A stretch of DNA of 10,332 nucleotides from CG2-30-40-21 sp043806395 (GTDB lineage Bacteria; UBA9089; CG2-30-40-21): positions 1-10,332 of the forward strand of contig JAZDHC010000210.1 in NCBI GenBank assembly GCA_043806395.1, written 5' to 3'. Below the pieces are notes generated by a model. That model did not search any database and was not told the origin of the DNA. It saw only the letters and a list, made by a program, of their open reading frames with translations. A program made the position numbers and the translations under genes. Within the stretch, counting starts at the first letter, position 1. The number at the start of each line of letters is the position of its first letter. Below are positions 1 to 5,941 of the stretch, piece by piece.

Positions 1-1336
1 GAGGCTGGTTTATAACCTGAACCTGTTTGATTGCTATACATTCCCCTCCACATGGATCTTTCACTTTCAGGGTAATAGTTTTGGTGCCCGGGGTTAATAA
101 ATACTGATGTGAGACAGTTGAGGTGCTTGTTGTTACTGTCCATTCACTGCCATCTTCTATCATCCACTCTACAGTCAAGGGCATTCCTTCGGGGTCAGTT
201 GATCCTGCAGCATTCAGGGTAAATATTGTTCCTGATGTGCCTACAATCGGCATAACAGTAAATGTGGCAACAGGTAATTGATTAACGACATTCACCTGCA
301 TCGTAGTCGCAACAGTTGCATTGTGCATATCTGTTACCATCAGGGTAATAGTTTTTGTCCCGGGGCTTGGATACTGATGTGATGCCGTTCTGGTGGTTGT
401 ACTCTCTGTCCAGTTACTCCCAGTTTCCCATTGCCAGCTCAAGGTTATAGTACCCTCTATGTCAAAAGATGCAGCAGCATTTACATAGAAAATAGCAGCT
501 ACTGTACCTGTGTTCGGAGTAATAGTGAATGTCGCCATAGGTGGTGTATTAGGAGTAGTAGTAAATTCCCAAATTGGCCCTTCAGCAGAACCACTCTGGC
601 TATCAATAGCTATTATTTTCCAGTAATAACGGGTATTATGGTTCAGAGTGCCAGGGCTATAATTAGTTAGTACCCCCAGACTGACGCATTGTAAGGAAGT
701 AGATGTCCCAAAATAAATGTAATAGGTAATGGTATCCTCAGTGTCAGTGTCACCGCCTTCCCATCTCAGAATTTGAATTATAGGTACGGATTGTGTTCCA
801 TGAGAGGGAGAAGGATTGAATGGAGTATATGGAGACTGATTTATAACGGTAACCTGATGGGTAGTAGCAGCTGTCTCCTCAGCCGTATCTATAGCCTCCA
901 TGGTTATCTTTTTGCTCCCACCAGCAGGATACTTATGTGAAGCAGTTTTGGTAGCAATAAAATTTCCACCTCCAGGACAATCCCATACCCCATCACTCTC
1001 CCAATCCCATCTTACCCTGAGCGTACCAGTTTCATCTTCATTGTCACAAGAACCTGAAGCATCTACCATAAATGTGGTGCCAGTAGTGCCCATTGAAGGA
1101 AAAGGGATAACCGTAAAGGTTGCTATTGGTGGGGTATTAACGGTCTTTACCCATAATTCATCAACATTACTTGCATATCCATCTACTGCCCCGCAATCTC
1201 CATCAGGCACATAAAAATAGAGATCATATTTGCCTGTTGCCTGTGAATATGCTGGATCCCAGATGTAGCTTGCTTCCAAACTATTATTTATATTTTCATC
1301 GTCAAAATCCTCTGATATAGGTTCAACATGAACCAT
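1..1336 (-). CDS. PKD/fibronectin III multidomain surface protein, partial (C-term off window, N-term probably lost)
   Basis: An uninterrupted minus-strand frame runs from 1393 to the window edge; the first ATG is at 1336. In order it shows the end of a beta-rich domain (ATGKYDLYFYVPDG, about 1250-1200), a PKD domain (about 1130-850; WDWESDGVW, ASHKYPAGGSKKITM), a fibronectin III domain (about 840-560; ITYYIYFGT, TRYYWKIIAIDS), then two more PKD domains (about 560-285 and 285-1; SPGTKTITLMVTD and TPGTKTITLKVKD). PKD and FN3 arrays are typical of secreted or cell-surface adhesion and carbohydrate-binding proteins. There is no signal peptide, no Shine-Dalgarno sequence before 1336, and an in-frame stop (1396-1394) just upstream, 6 bases past the end of htpX. 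The gene therefore looks 5'-truncated by a rearrangement or an assembly join. The domain calls are firm; the start and functionality are not. Confidence 0.8.
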   Translation of the reverse strand, partial: MVHVEPISEDFDDENINNSLEASYIWDPAYSQATGKYDLYFYVPDGDCGAVDGYASNVDELWVKTVNTPPIATFTVIPFPSMGTTGTTFMVDASGSCDNEDETGTLRVRWDWESDGVWDCPGGGNFIATKTASHKYPAGGSKKITMEAIDTAEETAATTHQVTVINQSPYTPFNPSPSHGTQSVPIIQILRWEGGDTDTEDTITYYIYFGTSTSLQCVSLGVLTNYSPGTLNHNTRYYWKIIAIDSQSGSAEGPIWEFTTTPNTPPMATFTITPNTGTVAAIFYVNAAASFDIEGTITLSWQWETGSNWTESTTTRTASHQYPSPGTKTITLMVTDMHNATVATTMQVNVVNQLPVATFTVMPIVGTSGTIFTLNAAGSTDPEGMPLTVEWMIEDGSEWTVTTSTSTVSHQYLLTPGTKTITLKVKDPCGGECIAIKQVQVINQP

Positions 1337-1402
1337 AACACATCTGGTTTCTTTTATTTTTATTGAGACAACTGCCCCCTGACCCCTGATAGCTTACCAC
1401 AA

Positions 1403-2260
1403 CTACCTTGCCAACATATTCTTAGCCATAGCCTCTAATCTTTCCACTCTTTTCTCCATAGGTGGGTGTGTGGAAAACAAGGAAAGGATCCCACCACCTG
1501 TCAGGGGACTGACAATAAACATATGAGCTGTAGATGGATTAGCCTCCATTGGAACCCGTTGTGTGCCAATATGGAGTTTTTTAAGGGCATTAGCTAAGGA
1601 TTGAGGATGACCGCATATTTGAGCACCAGCAGCATCTGCCTCATATTCCCTTGCTCTGGAGATAGCAAGTTGAATAATCATGGCAGCAATAGGGGCAACA
1701 ATACTCATAACAATAAACACCAATGGACTGCCGCCTTCCCTGTCATTACTGCGACCCCCGCCCAATATAGCTCCCCATCTTGCCATACTGGCTAACATAG
1801 ATATTGCCCCAGCAATTATCGCTACAATAGAACTGATAAGAATATCTCTATTTTTTACATGCGCCAACTCATGAGCCAGAACCCCTTCTAATTCATCATT
1901 GTTTAACAGGTTGAGGATTCCCTCTGTTACAGCTACAGCCGCATGTTGCGGATTGCGACCTGTGGCAAAGGCATTTGGGGCAGATTCTGGAATAATATAT
2001 ACCTTAGGCATAGGCATATTTGTTTGTTGGGTAAGTTTTGTAACTATTTGATAAAGTTTAGGTGACTCTGTATAGCTTACCTCTTTGGCTCTATACATGG
2101 CTAAAACTATCTTGTCTGAAAACCAATAGCTAACAAGATTCATGATGGCTGCCATGCCCAAAGCAATAACCATTCCCCCATTTCCACCAAGTGTGTTGCC
2201 TACAAAGACTAACAAAAGCGTTAATGCTGTAAGCAGAAAGGTTGTCTTAAATATATTCAT
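1403..2260 (-). CDS. htpX: HtpX, M48B membrane zinc metalloprotease
   Basis: 285 residues, the usual HtpX length. N-terminal TM helices at about 5-22 and 28-46 are followed by the zinc site HELAH (130-134, in GVLAHELAHVKNRD). Two further hydrophobic segments (about 141-160 and 180-200) precede AREYEAD (203-209), whose Glu205 is the expected third zinc ligand. HtpX sits in the cytoplasmic membrane with its active site facing the cytosol and degrades misfolded membrane proteins. The frame is open up to 2353, but the chosen ATG at 2260 has a strong GGAGGAG Shine-Dalgarno and begins with the typical MNIFKTTFLL. The longer form would overlap the 3' end of the upstream protease gene. It is probably co-transcribed with that gene (37-bp gap). 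The C-terminal end adjoins a truncated PKD gene. Confidence 0.96.
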   Translation of the reverse strand: MNIFKTTFLLTALTLLLVFVGNTLGGNGGMVIALGMAAIMNLVSYWFSDKIVLAMYRAKEVSYTESPKLYQIVTKLTQQTNMPMPKVYIIPESAPNAFATGRNPQHAAVAVTEGILNLLNNDELEGVLAHELAHVKNRDILISSIVAIIAGAISMLASMARWGAILGGGRSNDREGGSPLVFIVMSIVAPIAAMIIQLAISRAREYEADAAGAQICGHPQSLANALKKLHIGTQRVPMEANPSTAHMFIVSPLTGGGILSLFSTHPPMEKRVERLEAMAKNMLAR

Positions 2261-2297
2261 TTTTTCTCCTCCAATGTTTTTTATACTATGTGATTTG

Positions 2298-2651
2298 TCA
2301 GCACAATAACATGTGCATAGGATGCAGGGTACGATTAAAAGGATTAAATACAAGACCCAGAATCTCCAATGTTACCACACCCAACAATGCTTCGTCGTTT
2401 TCTTCGCCAAGAATTACTGGTGTATGAGCCTCGCCCTGAGGGAAGCTCACAAAAGCCTCTGAGATCGCTCTCTCAACTATTGTGCCATCAGCAAGAGTAA
2501 AGGATGATTTCCGTTTAGGTGACAATCCAATTGATTCCCATACTGTTTTGGGTAAAAGCGAGTAAGTTGCCCCACTATCTACAAGAAATCGGACATTTTC
2601 CTGTTTACCTGATAGCCCTTGTACCTGACCTTCAACATAGGTAATACCCAT
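2298..2651 (-). CDS. Retropepsin-like aspartyl protease (clan AA, single domain)
   Basis: 117 residues. The motif FLVDSGATYSLLP (residues 22-34) carries the catalytic Asp25 in the DSGA context of retroviral-type aspartyl proteases. LADGTIVE (53-60) matches the flap/strand region, and LLGVVTLEILGL (89-100) is the conserved second psi-loop followed by the typical NPFNRTLHPM ending. Such single-domain enzymes act as homodimers in the cytosol. The Shine-Dalgarno GGAGG lies 6 bases before the ATG. It is followed by htpX on the same strand, so two unrelated proteases probably share one transcript. Substrate unknown. Family call firm; physiological role unknown. Confidence 0.88.
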   Translation of the reverse strand: MGITYVEGQVQGLSGKQENVRFLVDSGATYSLLPKTVWESIGLSPKRKSSFTLADGTIVERAISEAFVSFPQGEAHTPVILGEENDEALLGVVTLEILGLVFNPFNRTLHPMHMLLC

Positions 2652-2687
2652 AATTCCTCCTTCTCATAGCCACATTTATTACTGAAA

Positions 2688-2716
2688 ATTACACCCCATA
2701 CCAATTGAGCGACCAA
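2688..2716 (-). promoter_or_regulatory. Probable sigma-70 promoter for the aspartyl protease-htpX pair
   Basis: On the minus strand TTGGTC (2716-2711) is followed by a 17-bp spacer and TGTAAT (2693-2688), about 35 bases upstream of the ATG at 2651. The boxes are imperfect but well spaced. It is divergent from the tRNA promoter, with the palindrome CAATAATTATTG (2723-2734) between the two. Confidence 0.45.
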
Positions 2717-2752
2717 ATATCCCAATAATTATTGTCAATAGCAAAAAAACAC

Positions 2753-2781
2753 TTGACTTTTCCGCCAATTATTGATAATAT
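2753..2781 (+). promoter_or_regulatory. Sigma-70 promoter of tRNA-Leu
   Basis: TTGACT (2753-2758), exactly 17 bp, then TAATAT (2776-2781). The -10 box ends 11 bases before the mature tRNA 5' end, so the primary transcript would have almost no leader. Confidence 0.8.
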
Positions 2782-2792
2782 ATTCAAATCAT

Positions 2793-2877
2793 GCCGGGAT
2801 GGTGTAATTGGTAGACATGTACGCTTGAGGGGCGTATGGGGTAACCCGTGCGGGTTCGAGTCCCGCTCCCGGCACCA
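2793..2877 (+). tRNA. tRNA-Leu (anticodon GAG), CCA encoded
   Basis: Read directly as a cloverleaf. The acceptor stem GCCGGGA/TCCCGGC is perfect over 7 bp. The D arm contains AATTGGTAGA. The anticodon stem TACGC/GCGTA encloses loop TTGAGGG with anticodon GAG (reads CUC/CUU). A long class II variable arm (GGG-GTAA-CCC) is present, as tRNA-Leu requires. The T arm is GCGGG-TTCGAGT-CCCGC, followed by discriminator A and encoded CCA (2875-2877). It is 85 nt with CCA and stands alone, with its own promoter. Confidence 0.97.
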
Positions 2878-2926
2878 GTAATTGTTGGCTATGGCTTGAA
2901 AATGTTGACATGATTCAAAATTGTTT

Positions 2927-2956
2927 ACCACAGAAGCATAAAGGCACAGAGAAGAA
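2927..2956. repeat. Single arm of the CAGAGA-type intergenic repeat
   Basis: The stretch contains ACCACAGAAGC and GGCACAGAGAAGAA. It shares CACAGAGAAGAA with the minus-strand copy at 6467-6489 and resembles the arms of the inverted repeat at 10244-10321. No partner arm is seen here, so it looks like a decayed or half element. Confidence 0.5.
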
Positions 2957-2967
2957 CATCCCCCTAA

Positions 2968-2985
2968 CCCCCTTTGTTAAGGGGG
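2968..2985. repeat. Short G/C hairpin repeat (CCCCCTT-TGTT-AAGGGGG)
   Basis: Perfect 7-bp stem with a 4-base loop in the gap after the tRNA. No T-run follows on either strand, so it is not a standard intrinsic terminator; it looks like a dispersed palindromic repeat. Nearby, CCATAC-GAG-GTATGG (3058-3072) forms another small perfect hairpin. The interval 2878-3161 otherwise shows no gene. Confidence 0.5.
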
Positions 2986-3133
2986 AATTAGGAAAATAAA
3001 GTCCCTCTGCTCGATTGCTCAATTTGTTACCTTGATTTGAACCATGCCGAAATGTTCACCATACGAGGTATGGAAGATAATACACCCCTGCCCTGATTAA
3101 CATCCCCTCTAACGACCTGTCCTCTTAATTTTA

Positions 3134-3156
3134 AGGGGCACGATTTCCATGCCCCT
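3134..3156. repeat. GGGGCA/TGCCCC hairpin repeat
   Basis: Arms AGGGGCA (3134-3140) and TGCCCCT (3150-3156) enclose a 9-base loop. The minus-strand start, GTAGGGGCA, resembles GTAGGGACA, the edge of the 28-bp repeats in and near queE and at 8949-9046, so it may be a diverged member of that family. It lies 5 bases past the stop of the bS22-like gene and could weakly act as its 3'-end stem, but no T-tract follows. Confidence 0.5.
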
Positions 3157-3161
3157 ACAAA

Positions 3162-3257
3162 CTATTTATTTCGTCTCTGAAATTTTGTACGCTTTAAGAG
3201 TTTTTTATACTTATGCTTGCGAATTTTTTTTCTTCTTTTCTTAATAACGCTGCCCAA
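3162..3257 (-). CDS. bS22-like / AURKAIP1-COX24 domain small ribosomal protein (TTG start)
   Basis: 31 residues, extremely basic. It starts MGSVIKKRRKK, continues IRKHKYKKLLKRTK and ends FQRRNK. This is the signature of the AURKAIP1/COX24 (mS38) family, represented in mycobacteria by the 33-residue small-subunit protein bS22, which also begins MGSVIKKRRK. The start is TTG at 3257, preceded by GGAGGT with a 6-base gap; no ATG is available in frame. A consensus promoter lies about 50-75 bases upstream. From the family, the protein is expected to bind 16S rRNA of the 30S subunit. It is divergent from queE. Genes of this size with a TTG start are easily missed. Confident from family resemblance and the gene signals together. 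Confidence 0.9.
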   Translation of the reverse strand: MGSVIKKRRKKIRKHKYKKLLKRTKFQRRNK

Positions 3258-3285
3258 TTTTATACCTCCTTACAATCTCCCTAAC

Positions 3286-3298
3286 ATGCTTAGAGCAT
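3286..3298 (-). promoter_or_regulatory. Small hairpin at the 5' end of the bS22-like mRNA
   Basis: ATGCT-CTA-AGCAT on the minus strand, a perfect 5-bp stem lying at the predicted transcription start (about 3298), some 30 bases before the TTG. It could stabilise the transcript end. Function is inferred only. Confidence 0.3.
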
Positions 3299-3305
3299 AG
3301 CAACA

Positions 3306-3334
3306 AGTATAAAACATTATTATTGTTTTGTCAA
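3306..3334 (-). promoter_or_regulatory. Consensus sigma-70 promoter of the bS22-like gene
   Basis: TTGACA (3334-3329), exactly 17 bp, then TATACT (3311-3306) on the minus strand. The predicted start is near 3298, giving a leader of about 40 bases. One mismatch from full consensus suggests strong expression, as expected for a ribosomal protein gene. Confidence 0.85.
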
Positions 3335-3342
3335 GAAATTTA

Positions 3343-3372
3343 TTGTCGTTAAGGATAAATTGTCAATAATAA
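3343..3372 (+). promoter_or_regulatory. Possible promoter of the queE operon
   Basis: TTGTCG (3343-3348), 18-bp spacer, TAATAA (3367-3372), ending 28 bases before the queE ATG. It is weaker than the other promoters here. The short leader leaves no room for a preQ1 riboswitch. Confidence 0.4.
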
Positions 3373-3400
3373 AAAAATAAGCGTTCAGGGAGGAGCGTAA

Positions 3401-4147
3401 ATGATTAAACCAACAGGTAATATAGTAGAGATATTTAAGAGCATACAAGGAGAAGGGCTATGGATAGGGGAGAGACAGATATTCCTGAGGCTTGCCGGAT
3501 GTAATCTTTCTTGTAAATATTGTGATACAGGTTATGCCCTTGAGGTTCCACAAAGATACAAGATAGGGAATAATACGGACAGGGACAAGCCCTGTCCCTA
3601 CCATAATAATCCTGTAACTTTAACCGAAACTATAGAAATGATAAAGAGTTATGGCTCATCCTTAACCACGGTTTCCATTACCGGTGGCGAACCTCTCTTG
3701 CAGGTTGACTACCTGAGAATGCTTCTTCCTCTCTTGAAAAGGGAGGGGCATAGGATATATCTGGAAACAAACGCTACCCTGCCAGAACAGTTAGCAGAAA
3801 TACTCCAGTGGGTTGATATTGTGTCTGCTGACATTAAACTGCCAAGCTTTACTGGAGAGGCAGATATTCCAAAAGAACATCGAGAATTCTTGAAGGTAGC
3901 AAAAAAAAAGGATCTATTTGTTAAGGTAGTGGTTACAGATGAGACAATTATGGATGAAATATCCATGGCAGTTGACATTGTAAGAGACACGAATAAAAAT
4001 ATCCCTCTGGTTATTCAACCAGCCGTGAAGAACGGAAAACCTATGGAAAATCAGGAAAGATTGCTGGAATGGAATGATTATGCTGCAAAAAGATTGACGA
4101 ATGTCAGGTTAATCCCTCAGATTCATAAGCTCATGGGATGGAAATAG
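3401..4147 (+). CDS. queE: QueE, 7-carboxy-7-deazaguanine synthase (radical SAM)
   Basis: 248 residues. QueE converts 6-carboxytetrahydropterin to 7-carboxy-7-deazaguanine on the route to preQ0 and queuosine. The substrate-loop signature IFKSIQGEGLWIG is at 11-23. The radical-SAM cysteines are C34, C38 and C41 in CNLSCKYCDT. TGGEP (94-98) binds SAM, LETNAT (121-126) follows, and the C-terminus carries PQIHKLMGW. The Shine-Dalgarno GGGAGGAG precedes the ATG by 5-6 bases. Residues 59-67 (TDRDKPCPY) are encoded by a palindromic repeat copy that has kept the frame, in a loop between the cysteine motif and NPV. No other que genes are in the window. The downstream polyferredoxin starts 3 bases after the stop, so the two are co-transcribed; whether it supplies electrons to QueE is unknown. 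Confidence 0.95.
   Translation: MIKPTGNIVEIFKSIQGEGLWIGERQIFLRLAGCNLSCKYCDTGYALEVPQRYKIGNNTDRDKPCPYHNNPVTLTETIEMIKSYGSSLTTVSITGGEPLLQVDYLRMLLPLLKREGHRIYLETNATLPEQLAEILQWVDIVSADIKLPSFTGEADIPKEHREFLKVAKKKDLFVKVVVTDETIMDEISMAVDIVRDTNKNIPLVIQPAVKNGKPMENQERLLEWNDYAAKRLTNVRLIPQIHKLMGWK
3574..3601. repeat. 28-bp palindromic repeat inside queE
   Basis: GGACAGGG (3577-3584) and CCCTGTCC (3590-3597) form an 8-bp stem with loop ACAAG. The 28-base stretch matches 8949-8976 in reverse orientation at 27 of 28 positions. ATAAT flanks it on both sides (3570-3574 and 3603-3607), a possible 5-bp target duplication. Element (3575-3602) plus duplication is 33 bases, i.e. 11 codons, so the frame is unbroken. Confidence 0.8.
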
Positions 4148-4150
4148 ATA

Positions 4151-5416
4151 ATGCTTTATATCCGTAGAATTCTTCAAGCTATAGTCTTCATCATTTTTAT
4201 CGTGTTAATTTGCTACACCACATATCCCCTATCTCTGGGAAGAGTTGTGGCAATATTTCCACAATTTTCCCCCTTTCTTTTTTTGACTGGTGTTCTTGTC
4301 CCGGGGATTATCTTAATTGGGCTGACACTACTTTTTGGACGGGTATTTTGTGGTTGGATATGCCCATTGGGCTGCATACTTGAGTATACCAACCTACTAT
4401 TTCCAAAGCATTTAGCCTGTATCTCGCCAGGATTGAAGTATTACCTACTTATCGGGCTTGTGCTTTGCTTTCCCTTTTTATGGCACATTGAACCACTTTG
4501 CCTGATGCAGAGGCTTTTCTGTTTTATCCTGACCCCATGGAGATACACCCCATATTTTATTATTACCATTGTTACGGTCATAGTCATTTTATTCTTCCGC
4601 AGGGTATGGTGTCAATCGCTCTGCCCCCTCGGCGGACTCTTGTCTTTGCTTTCCAGATACAAAAGGGTTAAACGGCAAGTATCATCTGCCTGTACCCAAT
4701 GTGGAAGGTGTCAGCGAATATGCTGGATGAATCTTAAGCAGGATGATTGTTTGCTTTGTTTCAGGTGCCAACGGAATTGTCCAAAAGGAGCTGTTTGCTT
4801 TTGTTTTGGCAAGCCCGCCATAGAAAAAATAGATGTAACCCGCAGGGGAATAATAATTGCTATAGCTTCTGGAATCGTTTCCGCCATAGCAATTCGATTA
4901 ATCCCCCATAGTCAGGATAAATACCTCATCCGTCCACCCGGGGCATTACCAGAGGATAGATTCATAGCTACTTGTGTCCGCTGTGGGGCATGTACAAAGG
5001 TATGTGTCAGCCATGGGCTTATCCCTGATTTTTTGGGCACAGGATTGATTGGACTGGGTATTCCAAGGCTAATACCAAGGATTGGGGCATGTGAAGATTT
5101 TTGCAACTTATGTGGACAGGTCTGCCCCTCTGGAGCAATTCAAAGGCTTACTCTGGATGAAAAGAGGAAAACAAGGATTGGTACGGCTGTGATAAATACA
5201 GAGGAATGTATTGCCTATAATGAAGGAAAACCCTGCATGGTATGTAATGAGCAATGCCTATATAATGCCATAAATTTAGATGCCAAAAAGAGACCTGTGG
5301 TTAATGAAAAGAACTGTATAGGTTGTGGGGTTTGTGAAAACAAATGCCCTGTTTATGGAGAGGCAGCTATACGAGTGGTTGGCAGGCAAGGGATGTCTGG
5401 ACTAAATTTTCGTTGA
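4151..5416 (+). CDS. NapH-NapG-like fused membrane polyferredoxin
   Basis: 421 residues. The N-terminal part is NapH/MauN-like: TM segments at about 8-24, 42-64, 96-112 and 134-149, with the paired CxxxCP motifs FCGWICPLG (66-74) and WCQSLCPLGG (153-162). Two 4Fe-4S cysteine sets follow (C181, C184, C187, C191 and C200, C203, C206, C210-P). Then TRRGIIIAIASGIVSAIA (230-247), an RR plus hydrophobic stretch like the Tat signal of NapG, leads into a NapG/MauM-like half with four more sets (C275-C285; C314, C318, C321, C325-P; C353, C362, C365, C369; C389-C399-P). NapG and NapH pass quinol-derived electrons to periplasmic Nap; no napA or other partner reductase is here, so the acceptor is unknown. 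The start lies 3 bases after queE with only a weak GGATGG, suggesting translational coupling. Family certain, role inferred. Confidence 0.88.
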   Translation: MLYIRRILQAIVFIIFIVLICYTTYPLSLGRVVAIFPQFSPFLFLTGVLVPGIILIGLTLLFGRVFCGWICPLGCILEYTNLLFPKHLACISPGLKYYLLIGLVLCFPFLWHIEPLCLMQRLFCFILTPWRYTPYFIITIVTVIVILFFRRVWCQSLCPLGGLLSLLSRYKRVKRQVSSACTQCGRCQRICWMNLKQDDCLLCFRCQRNCPKGAVCFCFGKPAIEKIDVTRRGIIIAIASGIVSAIAIRLIPHSQDKYLIRPPGALPEDRFIATCVRCGACTKVCVSHGLIPDFLGTGLIGLGIPRLIPRIGACEDFCNLCGQVCPSGAIQRLTLDEKRKTRIGTAVINTEECIAYNEGKPCMVCNEQCLYNAINLDAKKRPVVNEKNCIGCGVCENKCPVYGEAAIRVVGRQGMSGLNFR

Positions 5417-5420
5417 CAGA

Positions 5421-5525
5421 TTGTTCTGTTTAGCAATTGTAATTAAATTATTGATTGTCATAACTATGATTATGCTTTTAATTATGGGGATTGTTATCCA
5501 TCCTGACGAAGATAAAGGAGAATGA
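5421..5525 (+). CDS. Possible tiny hydrophobic peptide (low certainty)
   Basis: An open frame of 34 codons from TTG at 5421 (or 19 codons from ATG at 5466) ends with TGA at 5525, two bases before the next ATG. It is nearly all hydrophobic (IVIKLLIVITMIML, then LIMGIVI) with an acidic tail HPDEDKGE. The tail sequence doubles as the Shine-Dalgarno of the next ORF. There is no clear ribosome site of its own, so it may be translated by coupling or may be a chance ORF. A one-TM peptide beside an electron-transfer protein is plausible. Confidence 0.3.
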   Translation: MFCLAIVIKLLIVITMIMLLIMGIVIHPDEDKGE

Positions 5526-5527
5526 AA

Positions 5528-5632
5528 ATGGGAACTTTATTGGGTACTTTAAGTCTTTTGCTCTTGACAATAATCATTGGGATTCTTTTTTTTCGTCAAC
5601 AATATCAGGAGCATAAACAGCTGCCTCGCTAA
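5528..5632 (+). CDS. Small single-TM peptide, 34 aa
   Basis: 34 residues: MGTLLGTLSLLLLTIIIGIL (1-20) forms one TM helix, followed by FFRQQYQEHKQLPR, a short charged tail. A good Shine-Dalgarno, AAGGAG, lies 7 bases before the ATG. It follows the polyferredoxin gene by about 110 bases on the same strand. The shape recalls small accessory subunits of respiratory complexes, but there is no sequence match that I recognise. Likely translated; function unknown. Confidence 0.55.
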   Translation: MGTLLGTLSLLLLTIIIGILFFRQQYQEHKQLPR

Positions 5633-5690
5633 AACACTTAAGCAGGACAGACCAAGAAATAGTTTATTTTTAACATCTTAGTTGATAAGA

Positions 5691-5729
5691 AGTTAGAAGG
5701 AGTATTTCTTTTTCTTCATTGATCTAACT
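5691..5729. repeat. Small inverted repeat AGTTAGA/TCTAACT
   Basis: 7-bp arms at 5691-5697 and 5723-5729 with a 25-base loop in the gap downstream of the small TM gene. The gap 5633-5772 shows no gene. The stem is too weak, and lacks a T-tract, to be called a terminator. Confidence 0.25.
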
Positions 5730-5772
5730 CTCTATGGTACTGAATTAATCCTTGTTTCAAATGTTTTTGTAG

Positions 5773-5925
5773 AAAATTTTTCTTATTATCTATTTATATT
5801 GTAAAGCATGCCGAAGAAGAGGGGATGAGAAAATAGTTCTCTGTAGTGACTGCAATAAATGTCCAGATAATGCTATCAAATTCATTGATTTAGGACCTCA
5901 TGATCAGGTATATGGGAAAAAGTGA
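5773..5925 (+). pseudogene. Cysteine-rich reading frame without start codon (gene remnant?)
   Basis: Open from just after TAG (5770-5772) to TGA at 5925. It encodes LYCKACRRRGDEKIVLC followed by SDCNKCPDNAIKFID and ends GPHDQVYGKK. The two CxxC pairs and CxxCP look like a small zinc ribbon or a degenerate ferredoxin half (CPDNAIKFI is ferredoxin-like). There is no ATG, GTG or TTG after the stop. An ATG three codons before the TAG (MFL-stop) would give an amber-interrupted frame, and a second open frame overlaps upstream. Most likely the 3' remnant of a frameshifted or truncated gene of the Fe-S locus. It ends 16 bases from the convergent yjbQ. Confidence 0.4.
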
Positions 5926-5941
5926 ATACCATCCTTGGACC

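Noticed and set aside
431..1214. Plus-strand ORFs of 79 and 104 codons
   Set aside because: They lie opposite the continuous PKD/FN3 frame and show no domain or ribosome site.
2261..2353. 31-residue N-terminal extension of HtpX
   Set aside because: It overlaps the end of the aspartyl protease gene, while the internal ATG has a strong Shine-Dalgarno and the standard N-terminus.
2689..2931. Minus-strand 80-codon ORF with RERDSNPHGLPH
   Set aside because: It is the antisense of the tRNA-Leu gene, a well-known spurious ORF class.
2968..2985. Intrinsic terminator for tRNA-Leu
   Set aside because: It lies 90 bases downstream, with no T-tract on the plus strand.
3335..3400. preQ1 riboswitch before queE
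   Set aside because: The leader is too short and shows no pseudoknot-forming C-rich stem.
5800..5862. Bacterial PHD finger
   Set aside because: The first two CxxC pairs resemble one, but the His and last Cys pair are missing; a ferredoxin or zinc-ribbon remnant is simpler.
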